NCBI GenBank assembly: GCA_002470165.1
Contig: DKNF01000172.1
Location: 1-13,877 of the forward strand
DNA: 13,877 nt
Source of the DNA: Betaproteobacteria bacterium UBA7395
GTDB taxonomy: Bacteria > Pseudomonadota > Gammaproteobacteria > Burkholderiales > Rhodocyclaceae
Direction: 5' to 3'
The notes beneath the pieces were generated by a model. It searched no databases and was not told the DNA's origin. It saw only the letters and a list, made by a program, of their open reading frames with translations. Shown here one piece after another: positions 1 through 6,817 of this stretch. The translations under genes and the position numbers were made by a program. Position 1 is the first letter of the stretch. Each line of letters begins with the position of its first letter.

Positions 1-213
1 CAGGCCGAAACGCAGCCCCGGATAGCCGGGCAAGGGCACGCCCGGCAGGGGAACATCCAGTTCGCTGCCGGCGTCTTCCGCGCCCTGACGCGGACGCAGC
101 ACCTCGACCCGGTGCCCGAGATCGCGCAGACCGCCGACCAGCCGGCCAACGGTCATCGCCACCCCGTTCACCTCGGGCGGATAGGTTTCGGTGACAAAGG
201 CGATATCGAGCAT
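1..213 (-). CDS. GT4-type glycosyltransferase, N-terminal fragment (cut by left window edge)
   Basis: The reading frame opens at ATG 213 and runs without a stop to base 1, giving 71 residues; the rest lies outside the window. It begins MLDIAFVTETYPPEVNGVAM, the N-terminal beta-strand and glycine loop (Y-P-P-x-V-N-G-V) typical of GT-B fold, family GT4 glycosyltransferases, close in style to the GDP-mannose or UDP-sugar dependent MgtA/SQD2-like group. GGAGAA, 6 nt before the ATG, is a good ribosome binding site. It follows another GT4 gene on the same strand after a 107-nt gap and is probably the last gene seen of the pho-linked operon. Donor and acceptor cannot be told from this piece. A role in glycolipid or surface-glycan synthesis is inferred from the neighbours only. 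Confidence 0.82.
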   Translation of the reverse strand, partial: MLDIAFVTETYPPEVNGVAMTVGRLVGGLRDLGHRVEVLRPRQGAEDAGSELDVPLPGVPLPGYPGLRFGL

Positions 214-320
214 CACAGCTTCTCCGGCAGAATACCGCCCCCGATCACCGGCAACAGGAACAGCGAAGCCGCTCCGGCCTGTGAAGGGCGATTGGTCGGG
301 GTATGGCGAGTAGACACGAA
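214..320. other. Short gap between two glycosyltransferase genes
   Basis: This 107-nt spacer separates the stop of the upstream glycosyltransferase (323-321) from the start of the next (213), both on the minus strand. I see only the ribosome binding site of the downstream gene. There is no convincing hairpin with a T-tract and no clear sigma-70 promoter, so read-through transcription is likely. Confidence 0.5.
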
Positions 321-1502
321 TCAGGCGCCGGCAGTGACCGGCGCCGACGCGGTGCTGCGCGCTTGCAGCAAGTCCCGGTAGCAGTCGGCCAGGCGGCCGG
401 CCATGGCGGTATCCGACCAGTCGTCGGCCAGCCCGCGTGCTTCGTCGGCCAGATGCCCCCAGGCCGCCGGATTGGCCAGTATCCGGCCGAGCACTTCGCC
501 GAAGGCCTGCGCATCGTCGGGTGGGGTGAAGCAACCGCGGCCGCTGTCGAGGATGTCGGCGGTGCCCATTTCCGACAGGGCGACCACCGGCAGGCCGGCG
601 GCCATCGCTTCGAGCAGGACCAGCCCCTGGGTTTCAGTTCGCGACGCAAAGGCGAAGACATTGGCCGCTGCGTAGCAATCGGGCAGGCCGCGCTGGCGGT
701 CGAGGTAGCCGATGAAACGCACGGCGTCGTTCAAGCCGAGTTCGCTGACCCGGGCCTGCAATTCGCCCATCGCCGGCCCCTCGCCGGCAACCACCAGCAG
801 GATGTCGGGTTGCTGACGATGGGCATGGCGCAAGGCGTCGAACAGAAAGGCAATATTCTTTTCGTGGGCGACCCGCCCGACGAACAGCGCCACCGGCCGC
901 TCCGGCGCAATGTCGTGGGCCGCCCGGAAGGCCAGCCCGTCGCCACCGGCGAACTGGGCCAGCGGGATTCCAGTCGGCAAGACCTGCATCGGCACCGTCA
1001 CCCCGTAAGCCTGCAGACGTTCGTGCATCGCCGTCGACGGCACGACCACCGCATCGAGCGCGTTGCACTGGCGGCGCGACAGGCGCCGGGCCTGGGCACG
1101 CAGCCAGTTGCCGGGCAGGAAGGGCGCGTAATGCTCGACGTATTCCTCGAACAGCGTGTGATAGGTGGCAACCACCGGCAGGTTGCGTTGGCGGGCGGCC
1201 TTGAGCCCGGCATAGTGGGCAACGAAGGGCGTCTGCACGTGAATCACGTCGCAATCCGCCGACGCGGCCAGCACCGCCCGGTGCATCGCCCGCCAGCCGA
1301 CCAGCCGGTCTTCCGGATCGCGCGGCACGGGTCGTCCGGCCACGCGGACGATGCCCGGCTCGTCGGGCTCATCGCCGTAACGCGGCACCACCAGACGAAC
1401 CTCAACGCCCTGCCCGGCCAGCGTCCGGCGAAAGGTTTCGATCGAGGTCGACACCCCGTTGACGCGGGGAAAATAAACATCCGACACCATCAGTACGCGC
1501 AT
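321..1502 (-). CDS. GT4-family glycosyltransferase (GT-B fold, group 1)
   Basis: A 393-residue cytosolic or membrane-associated glycosyltransferase that should move a sugar from a nucleotide donor to a lipid or glycan acceptor. The N-terminal Rossmann half begins MRVLMVSDVYFPRVNGVSTS, with the V-N-G-V acceptor-side loop. The C-terminal half has GRVAHEKN (about 209-216; Arg210 and Lys215 are the usual donor-phosphate contacts), VVAGEGP (about 237-243) and the GT4 E-x7-E motif (Glu290 and Glu298 in SRTETQGLVLLEAMAAGLPV). The length is normal for the family. The ATG lies 1 nt after the stop of the phosphoesterase gene, so the two are translationally linked. Its N-terminus resembles the next glycosyltransferase (Y-x-P-x-V-N-G-V), suggesting an old tandem duplication. 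The substrate is unknown. Glycolipid synthesis during phosphate starvation is an inference from the pho/pst context; exopolysaccharide or LPS work is the main alternative. Confidence 0.9.
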   Translation of the reverse strand: MRVLMVSDVYFPRVNGVSTSIETFRRTLAGQGVEVRLVVPRYGDEPDEPGIVRVAGRPVPRDPEDRLVGWRAMHRAVLAASADCDVIHVQTPFVAHYAGLKAARQRNLPVVATYHTLFEEYVEHYAPFLPGNWLRAQARRLSRRQCNALDAVVVPSTAMHERLQAYGVTVPMQVLPTGIPLAQFAGGDGLAFRAAHDIAPERPVALFVGRVAHEKNIAFLFDALRHAHRQQPDILLVVAGEGPAMGELQARVSELGLNDAVRFIGYLDRQRGLPDCYAAANVFAFASRTETQGLVLLEAMAAGLPVVALSEMGTADILDSGRGCFTPPDDAQAFGEVLGRILANPAAWGHLADEARGLADDWSDTAMAGRLADCYRDLLQARSTASAPVTAGA

Positions 1503-1503
1503 T

Positions 1504-2304
1504 TCAGGCCTCCGCCATGTCTTCTTCGGCTTCGCGCCGGGGCGCGGCCAGGGCCAGCGGCCGGGCCGGGGCGGTGCCCCACTCGACCAGTTCCAGCCGA
1601 CCGTCGAAGTGCTCGACGATGGCCGTACAGGAATCGACCCAGTCGCCGCAGTTGATGTAATCCAGACCGTCGATCTTGCGGATCGTGGCCCAGTGGATGT
1701 GGCCGCAGATGACGCCGTCCAGCCCGCGCTCGCGGGCGTGATGAACGGCCGATTCCTCGAAATCGAAAATGAAGTTGAGCGCCGTCTTGACCCGCCGCTT
1801 GGCGTAACCGGCCAGCGACCAGTAGCCGGGCCGGCCGAGCTTGCGGCGTATCCACGACAGCCAGTGGTTGAGCCGGACCAGCAGGTCGTAGGCCTTGTCG
1901 CCCAGCACCGCGACCCAGCGGTGGTGGCGCGTGACCTGATCGAACTGGTCGCCGTGGATCAGCAGGTAGCGACGTCCGTCGGCGGTTTCATGCACCAGTT
2001 CGTCGGCCACCTCGATGTCGCCGAAAACGACACCGCAGTAATCGCGCAGCGCCTCGTCGTGGTTGCCGGGGATGAACACCACGCGATCGCCGGAACGCGC
2101 CCGACGCAACAGTTTCTGGACCACGGTGTTCTGTGCCTGCGTCCAGCAGATGCTGCGACTCATGGCCCAGAAATCGACGATGTCGCCGATCAGGAAAGTC
2201 TGCTCGGCCGGATGTTCGCGCAGGAAATCGAGGAGTCTGTCCGCCTGGCACGCCCGGGTGCCGAGGTGGATGTCGGATAAAAACAGGCTTCTGACTTTTG
2301 GCAT
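1504..2304 (-). CDS. Calcineurin-like metallophosphoesterase, LpxH/PlcP type (UDP-2,3-diacylglucosamine diphosphatase-like)
   Basis: A 266-residue binuclear-metal phosphoesterase. All metal-site motifs are present in order: Asp11-x-His13 (SDIHLG), GDIVD at 40-44, GNHDE at 80-84, His118 in IHGD, and GHIH at 201-204. Databases usually call this COG2908 group UDP-2,3-diacylglucosamine diphosphatase. However, the SDIHLGTRACQA start, the GHIHWATIR and INCGDWVDSCTAIVEH blocks and the length fit, from memory, the PlcP branch better than true LpxH (about 240 aa). PlcP is a PhoB-regulated phospholipase C-like enzyme that releases diacylglycerol from phospholipids in Sinorhizobium and marine bacteria. 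It sits 68 nt downstream of phoR and 1 nt upstream of a glycosyltransferase, as expected for lipid remodelling. I chose ATG 2304 because MPKVRSLFLSDIHLG matches family N-termini; an ATG at 2328 would add eight Arg/Gly-rich residues and has a GGGG just before it. Neither start has a classical ribosome site. Fold confidence is high; substrate is inferred. Confidence 0.88.
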   Translation of the reverse strand: MPKVRSLFLSDIHLGTRACQADRLLDFLREHPAEQTFLIGDIVDFWAMSRSICWTQAQNTVVQKLLRRARSGDRVVFIPGNHDEALRDYCGVVFGDIEVADELVHETADGRRYLLIHGDQFDQVTRHHRWVAVLGDKAYDLLVRLNHWLSWIRRKLGRPGYWSLAGYAKRRVKTALNFIFDFEESAVHHARERGLDGVICGHIHWATIRKIDGLDYINCGDWVDSCTAIVEHFDGRLELVEWGTAPARPLALAAPRREAEEDMAEA

Positions 2305-2329
2305 GCCGCCACGATAGCGGCGGCGCATG
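2301..2329 (-). promoter_or_regulatory. Inverted repeat covering both candidate starts of the phosphoesterase gene
   Basis: GCCGCC (2305-2310) and GGCGGC (2319-2324) can form a 6-bp GC stem around an 8-nt loop. The flanking CAT and ATG could extend it across a 2-nt bulge. Each arm abuts one candidate start codon (2304 and 2328). It may mask initiation in the mRNA, or be chance in GC-rich DNA. Confidence 0.25.
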
Positions 2330-2337
2330 AAGCCCCG

Positions 2338-2366
2338 GTGACGGCGAGATTACAAAACCGTGACGG
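2338..2366 (-). promoter_or_regulatory. Candidate triple Pho-box-like repeat upstream of the phosphoesterase gene
   Basis: Read on the minus strand, three heptamers CCGTCAC (2366-2360), TTGTAAT (2355-2349) and CCGTCAC (2344-2338) are separated by exactly 4 nt each, the 11-bp period of PhoB half-sites. Each matches the E. coli consensus CTGTCAT at 5 of 7 positions. They fill most of the 68-nt gap between the phoR stop and the phosphoesterase start. The spacers are not AT-rich and the nearest -10-like hexamer (TATCGT) is about 21 nt downstream, so a promoter here is plausible but not proven. Confidence 0.4.
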
Positions 2367-2372
2367 AGTGCT

Positions 2373-3653
2373 TCACTCGCAACGCACCCGGCTGGCCGGG
2401 AAGCAGGCGGCAAAGCGGCTGCCCTTGCCGGGTTCGCTGCTGACTTCGAGCGTCGCCTGGTGACGGCTCAGCGCGTGCTTGACGATGGCCAGGCCGAGGC
2501 CGGTACCGCCGGCATCGCGCGAACGGCCGCGGTCGACGCGGTAGAAACGCTCGGTCAGGCGGGGGATGTGCTTGGCGTCGATACCGATGCCGGTATCCTG
2601 GACGGCAAATTCCGCGCCTTCCGGCGAAATCCGCCAGATCAGCGTGATCGTGCCGCCGGCCGGCGTATAGCGCACGGCATTGGCAACCAGGTTGGCCAGC
2701 GCACTGACCAGCTCCGATTCGGCGCCGACCAGGTCGCCCTGACCTTCGCTGTCGAGCACGATGTGATGGCGCCCGGCGGACAGGGCTTCGGCATCGCGAC
2801 GCAGCTTGTCGACCAGGCTGTCCATGTCCACCAGCTGATCCTCGGGCGGCGGCGCCGATTCGATCGACGACAGGGTCAGCAGGTCCTGGACGATCGACTG
2901 CATGCGCTGCGACTGCTCGCCCATCAGTTGCAGGTAATGCCGGCGGGTATCCTCGTCGACCTCGATTTCCTGCAGGGTTTCGACAAAGCCCGAAAGCACC
3001 GTCAGCGGCGTGCGCAATTCGTGCGAGACGTTGGCGACGAAATCGCGCCGCATGCTGTCCAGGCGGTCGGTCTGGGTGATGTCCTTGACCTGCAGGAGCC
3101 AGTGACCTTCGGCGTAGGAGATCAGGTAAAGCGACAGCACGCGCTCGAAATAGCGATCCAGGCGCAGTGTCAGCGGACGCGAAAAATCGGCCCTGTCGAG
3201 GTAATCGACAAAGGCTGGCTGGCGGACGATATTGGCGATCGGCGCACCGCGATCGGTCGCCAGGGCAAGATCAAGCTGGCGTTCTGCCGTCTTGTTGCAG
3301 AACTGTATCTGGAACTCGGCATCCAGCAGGACGATGCCGTCATTCATCGCATGAACGGCTGCTATCAGCCGGGCGATCTCCCGTTCGCGCCGCTCGATTT
3401 TTTCCAGGAGTTCCTTCTCATGTCGGTAAAGGCGACGAAAAACCCTGTCCCATTCACCATCACCTTCCAGGCTGGCATCGAGCACCGGTTTGCGCGACCA
3501 GCGCTCCAGCCGGGAAAAATTCCGGTAGTGCATCGCCAGATGCACGCTGAGCCCCGTGTAGAAGAGCACCCAGCCCATCCAGGGCTCGACGGAATAACCG
3601 AGCAGCAGTGAAACCAGCGCCGTGAACACACCATAGAGAAGCGCTCGTTGCAC
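2373..3653 (-). CDS. phoR: Phosphate regulon sensor histidine kinase PhoR
   Basis: The 426-residue inner-membrane kinase phosphorylates PhoB when phosphate is scarce and dephosphorylates it when the Pst-PhoU complex signals plenty. Two short N-terminal membrane segments (about 4-20 and 25-41) have almost no periplasmic loop, as in E. coli PhoR. A charged linker and a PAS domain (about 95-195) follow. The H-box FVANVSHELRTP at 205-216 has the phospho-acceptor His211, with the N-box ANAVRYTP (Asn325), G1 DTGIGI (353-358), the F-box FYRVD and G2 GGTGLGL (382-388) in order. The start is GTG 3653, with GGGGAG about 11 nt upstream inside the end of phoB. Only 6 nt separate it from the phoB stop. 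Length and domain order are normal for PhoR. Confidence 0.95.
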   Translation of the reverse strand: MQRALLYGVFTALVSLLLGYSVEPWMGWVLFYTGLSVHLAMHYRNFSRLERWSRKPVLDASLEGDGEWDRVFRRLYRHEKELLEKIERREREIARLIAAVHAMNDGIVLLDAEFQIQFCNKTAERQLDLALATDRGAPIANIVRQPAFVDYLDRADFSRPLTLRLDRYFERVLSLYLISYAEGHWLLQVKDITQTDRLDSMRRDFVANVSHELRTPLTVLSGFVETLQEIEVDEDTRRHYLQLMGEQSQRMQSIVQDLLTLSSIESAPPPEDQLVDMDSLVDKLRRDAEALSAGRHHIVLDSEGQGDLVGAESELVSALANLVANAVRYTPAGGTITLIWRISPEGAEFAVQDTGIGIDAKHIPRLTERFYRVDRGRSRDAGGTGLGLAIVKHALSRHQATLEVSSEPGKGSRFAACFPASRVRCE

Positions 3654-3659
3654 CTTGTT

Positions 3660-4346
3660 TCAGGCTCCCCGGAAACGGTACCCGGTACCACGCACGGTCT
3701 CGACCCGTTCCTGATGACCGGAGGGTTCGAGCGCTGCGCGCAGGCGACGGATATGGACATCGACGGTGCGCTCCTCGATGAATACATGGTCGCCCCAGAC
3801 TTCGTCGAGCAACTGCGCACGCGTATAAACCCGCTCGGCATGGGTCATGAAGAAAAACAGCAGGCGGAATTCGGTCGGCCCCAGCTCGATCGGCTGACCG
3901 TCGGCAAGCACGCGATGGGTCGCCGGATTGAGTTGCAGGCCGCCGATTTCGACGGCCTCGCCGGCCAGATGCGGCGCCCGGCGGCGCAACACGGCACGGA
4001 CCCGGGCAACCAGTTCCTTGGGCGAGAACGGCTTGGTGACGTAGTCGTCGGCGCCGGCATCCAGCCCCTGGACCTTGTCCTCTTCATGGACGCGGGCGGT
4101 CAGCATGATGATCGGAATTTCACGGGTCCGCTCGTCAGCCCGAATCTTCTTTGCCAGCGCAACGCCCGACTGCCCGGGCAGCATCCAGTCGAGGATGATC
4201 AGATCGGGCAAAGCAGCGCGAATGGCCGAATCGGCCTCTTCGGCACTGCTCGCTCGGACGACGAGAAAACCGGCGTGCTTGAGGTTGATCACAACCAGTT
4301 CCTGAATCGCCGGTTCGTCCTCGACGACCAGAATCGTCGGTGTCAC
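3660..4346 (-). CDS. phoB: Phosphate regulon response regulator PhoB
   Basis: A 228-residue OmpR-family activator. The receiver domain (about 1-120) has acidic pocket residues Glu9-Asp10, phospho-acceptor Asp53 (LILDWMLPG region), Thr83 and Lys105 (VTKPF), at the same positions as E. coli PhoB. The C-terminal winged helix (about 130-228) ends with the VDVHIRRLRAAL recognition helix and the RGTGYRF hairpin. Phosphorylated PhoB binds direct repeats (Pho boxes) and recruits sigma-70. The start is GTG 4346: an AAGGAGG ribosome site lies 7 nt upstream within phoU, and the GTG overlaps the phoU stop by 4 nt (GTGA), indicating coupled translation. The frame stays open upstream of this GTG, but that part is the phoU gene in another frame and was excluded. 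Confidence 0.97.
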   Translation of the reverse strand: MTPTILVVEDEPAIQELVVINLKHAGFLVVRASSAEEADSAIRAALPDLIILDWMLPGQSGVALAKKIRADERTREIPIIMLTARVHEEDKVQGLDAGADDYVTKPFSPKELVARVRAVLRRRAPHLAGEAVEIGGLQLNPATHRVLADGQPIELGPTEFRLLFFFMTHAERVYTRAQLLDEVWGDHVFIEERTVDVHIRRLRAALEPSGHQERVETVRGTGYRFRGA

Positions 4347-5032
4347 TTGATCGCCTCCTTGTTGTGACGGATATCCCGACCCTCGACAACGAAGATGACC
4401 TGCTCCGAAATGTTCTTCGCATGATCGCCGATGCGCTCGATGGCCCGTGAGATCGAGATGATATCGATCGAGGTCGTAATGGTACGCGGGTCTTCCATCA
4501 TATGGGTAATCAACTGACGGATGATCGACTTGAATTCGACATCGACATCGGCATCGGCTCGAATGACGCTGACGGCCAGCGCCCCGTCGAGCCGGGCGAA
4601 GGCATCGAGTGCCTGCCTGACCATCGCCAGTGCGGCCTCGGCCAGGTGGCGGATGCCGACACCATACTGGGCTGGCAGATGCCCGTTGTCGTAGATGCGG
4701 CGCACGCCCTTGGCGATCTTTTTGGCTTCGTCGCCGGCCCGCTCCAGATCGGTGACAATCTTGCTGATGCCGAGCACCAGGCGCAGGTCGGAAGCCGTCG
4801 GCTGACGCTTGGCGATGATGTGGGCGCAATCGTCGTCGATGGCCTTTTCCAGGTCGTTCACCTTGCGGTCGGTCTCAACGATGGTCTTCACGCTGGCAAT
4901 CTCGCCCGTCGTGTAGGCCTCGATGGCCGCAGAAATCTGCGTTTCGACCAGCCCCCCCATCTGCAGCACATGCGTACGCAGACGACCGAGATCCTCGTCG
5001 AACTGGCTGGAAACGTGTTGGGATTCGTTCAT
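4343..5032 (-). CDS. phoU: Phosphate signalling regulator PhoU
   Basis: A 229-residue all-helical cytosolic protein made of two related three-helix bundles. The PhoU metal-binding signatures appear twice: DLERAGDEAKKIA near residue 95 and AIERIGDHAKNISEQV near residue 195. PhoU links the PstSCAB transporter to PhoR, shutting off PhoB phosphorylation when phosphate is abundant and restraining Pst uptake. The ATG at 5032 has GGAG and AGGA sites 4-10 nt upstream, in the 11-nt gap after pstB. The length matches the family (about 220-240). The C-terminal codons carry the phoB ribosome site. Confidence 0.96.
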   Translation of the reverse strand: MNESQHVSSQFDEDLGRLRTHVLQMGGLVETQISAAIEAYTTGEIASVKTIVETDRKVNDLEKAIDDDCAHIIAKRQPTASDLRLVLGISKIVTDLERAGDEAKKIAKGVRRIYDNGHLPAQYGVGIRHLAEAALAMVRQALDAFARLDGALAVSVIRADADVDVEFKSIIRQLITHMMEDPRTITTSIDIISISRAIERIGDHAKNISEQVIFVVEGRDIRHNKEAIK

Positions 5033-5043
5033 TTTCCTGCTCC

Positions 5044-5835
5044 TCAGCCCATGCGGCCGGTAATGTAGTCTTCGGTACGCTTGTCCTGCGGCTTGATGAA
5101 GATTTCGTCGGTCTTGCCGAACTCGATCATCTCACCCAGATACATGTAGGCCGTATAGTCGGAAACGCGGGCCGCCTGCTGCATGTTGTGCGTGACGATG
5201 AGGATCGTCACGCGTGTTTTCAGTTCGTGCACCAGTTCCTCGATGGCACCGGTGGCAATCGGGTCGAGCGCCGAGGTCGGCTCGTCGAACAGCAGCAATT
5301 CAGGATCGGTCGCCAGCGCACGGGCGATGCACAGACGCTGCTGCTGACCACCGGACAGATTGGGCGCCAGATCCTGAAGACGATCCTTGACCTCGTCCCA
5401 GATGGCCGCACCGCGCAGGGCGTTCTCGACTTTTTCGTCGAGTATCCGCTTGTTTTTCTCGCCACGGACACGCAGACCGTAAGCGACGTTCTCATAGATG
5501 GTCTTGGGGAAGGGATTCGGCTTCTGGAAAACCATGCCAACACGCATCCGCACTTCAATCGGATCGACATCCGCCGAAAGCAGGTTGCTGTTGTCCGGGA
5601 AGAAGCGGATCTCGCCCTCGTAGCGATTGCCCGGGTAGAGGTCGTGCATGCGATTGAAGCTGCGCAGGTAAGTCGACTTGCCACAACCGGAAGGCCCGAT
5701 CAGCGCGGTGACCTTCTTGTCATAAATCGGCATGTTGATGTTCTTCAAGGCTTGCGTCTGTCCGTAATAGAAATTCAGGTTACGGGCTTCGGCCTTGAGC
5801 TGGGGCTTGTCGTGTGTTTGCATTTGCGATTCCAT
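5044..5835 (-). CDS. pstB: Phosphate ABC transporter ATP-binding protein PstB
   Basis: A 263-residue ATPase that powers high-affinity phosphate import through PstC-PstA. Motifs: Walker [10 protein letters not shown] (47-55), the Q-loop in FQKPNPFP (103-110, characteristic of PstB), signature LSGGQQQR (160-167), Walker [13 protein letters not shown] (180-191) and the switch His216 in VTHNM. It also takes part in phosphate signalling with PhoU. ATG 5835 is listed; an in-frame ATG at 5823 is equally possible, since neither has a strong ribosome site (GAGAAA for the first, GGA for the second). It lies 45 nt after pstA, the longest gap between pst genes apart from pstS-pstC, and that gap holds a small hairpin. 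Confidence 0.97.
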   Translation of the reverse strand: MESQMQTHDKPQLKAEARNLNFYYGQTQALKNINMPIYDKKVTALIGPSGCGKSTYLRSFNRMHDLYPGNRYEGEIRFFPDNSNLLSADVDPIEVRMRVGMVFQKPNPFPKTIYENVAYGLRVRGEKNKRILDEKVENALRGAAIWDEVKDRLQDLAPNLSGGQQQRLCIARALATDPELLLFDEPTSALDPIATGAIEELVHELKTRVTILIVTHNMQQAARVSDYTAYMYLGEMIEFGKTDEIFIKPQDKRTEDYITGRMG

Positions 5836-5861
5836 TTCGATATTCGGTTTCTCGGCGTTAG

Positions 5862-5877
5862 CTGCGGTCGTCCGCAG
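5862..5877 (-). promoter_or_regulatory. Small GC hairpin between pstA and pstB
   Basis: CTGCGG and CCGCAG form a perfect 6-bp stem with a 4-nt loop in the 45-nt pstA-pstB gap. No T-tract follows, so it is not a terminator. It might act in mRNA processing or stability, or be incidental. Confidence 0.25.
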
Positions 5878-5880
5878 GAC

Positions 5881-6816
5881 TTACCACTTGATGTTCTTGC
5901 GCATGCGGTAACGCAGATAGATGGCGATGGCATTCATCGTCAGCACCATGCCCATCAGCACGAAGCCGGCGGCAGCCGCATTGACCTCGAAGGCCGGGTC
6001 GGGACGCGAGGTCCAGTTGAAGATCTGGATCGGCATCACGGTGAAGGGCGACATCACCCAGTCGAACAGGCCGGCGCTGGCGCCATCCACACCTGTCGCG
6101 GAGAAGGGTGCCGGCGGCAGGAAGGCGATGAAGGTCAGCGCGCCGATGGTGATGATCGGGGCGGTTTCGCCGATGGCACGGGCCAGGCCGATGATGACGC
6201 CGGTCAGGATGCCGGGCATGGCGTAGGGGATGATGTGATAGCGGCAGGTCTGCCAGCGCGTCGCGCCGACCGCCATCGACCCTTCGCGGATCATCGCCGG
6301 GATCGAGCGGATCGCTTCGCGGGTAGCGACGATGACGATCGGCAGGATCAGCAGCGCCAGGGTCAGGCCAGCCGACAGGATGCTCTGGCCGAAGCCGAAG
6401 GTGTAGACGAAGATGCCGAGCGCGAGCAGGCCATAGACGATGGACGGGACGGCAGCGAGATTGGTGATGTTGATCTCGATGATGTCGGTGATCCAGTTGC
6501 GCTTGGCGTATTCCTCGAGGTAGATGCCGGCGGCGACGCCGAGGGGTACGGCAGCCGCTGCGGTCACCAGCATCACCAGAAGCGTGCCGACCCAGGCCGA
6601 CAGGATGCCGGACTGCGAGGCGCGACGCGATGCGAACTCGGTGAAGAACTCGATATTGAGTCGATCCAGGCCACGCATCAGCATGTCGCCGACCAGCAGG
6701 AAAATCACCAGCAAGCCGATGGACAGGCAGATGATGCCAAGCCCCTGGAAAAGCGTGTCTTTCAACTTGCCGCGTGCGATCAACACGCGGATTTGTTCGG
6801 TAGTCATCGGTTGCAT
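5881..6816 (-). CDS. pstA: Phosphate ABC transporter permease PstA
   Basis: A 311-residue inner-membrane permease that forms the phosphate channel with PstC. About six hydrophobic segments are visible. The first (GLGIICLSIGLLVIFLLVGD) lies near the N-terminus and the binding-protein-dependent transport domain follows, with the EAA coupling loop EGSMAVGATRWQT that contacts PstB, then the conserved GLARAIGETAP segment. I prefer ATG 6816 (MQPMTTEQ), 1 nt after the pstC stop, with GAGG 9 nt upstream. A GTG at 6831 would add five residues and overlap pstC, and has no ribosome site. Length and motifs are normal for PstA. Confidence 0.95.
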   Translation of the reverse strand: MQPMTTEQIRVLIARGKLKDTLFQGLGIICLSIGLLVIFLLVGDMLMRGLDRLNIEFFTEFASRRASQSGILSAWVGTLLVMLVTAAAAVPLGVAAGIYLEEYAKRNWITDIIEINITNLAAVPSIVYGLLALGIFVYTFGFGQSILSAGLTLALLILPIVIVATREAIRSIPAMIREGSMAVGATRWQTCRYHIIPYAMPGILTGVIIGLARAIGETAPIITIGALTFIAFLPPAPFSATGVDGASAGLFDWVMSPFTVMPIQIFNWTSRPDPAFEVNAAAAGFVLMGMVLTMNAIAIYLRYRMRKNIKW

Positions 6817-6817
6817 G

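Noticed and set aside
303..1655. 450-codon plus-strand open frame opposite the glycosyltransferase gene
   Set aside because: No recognisable domain, Arg/His/Gly-rich composition, and full overlap with a gene that has intact GT4 motifs.
2460..3611. 383-codon plus-strand open frame opposite phoR
   Set aside because: It mirrors the phoR coding frame and has no domain of its own.
4347..4829. Upstream extension of the phoB frame to 389 codons
   Set aside because: The extra part is phoU DNA read in the wrong frame; GTG 4346 has an ideal ribosome site and gives the normal 228-residue protein.
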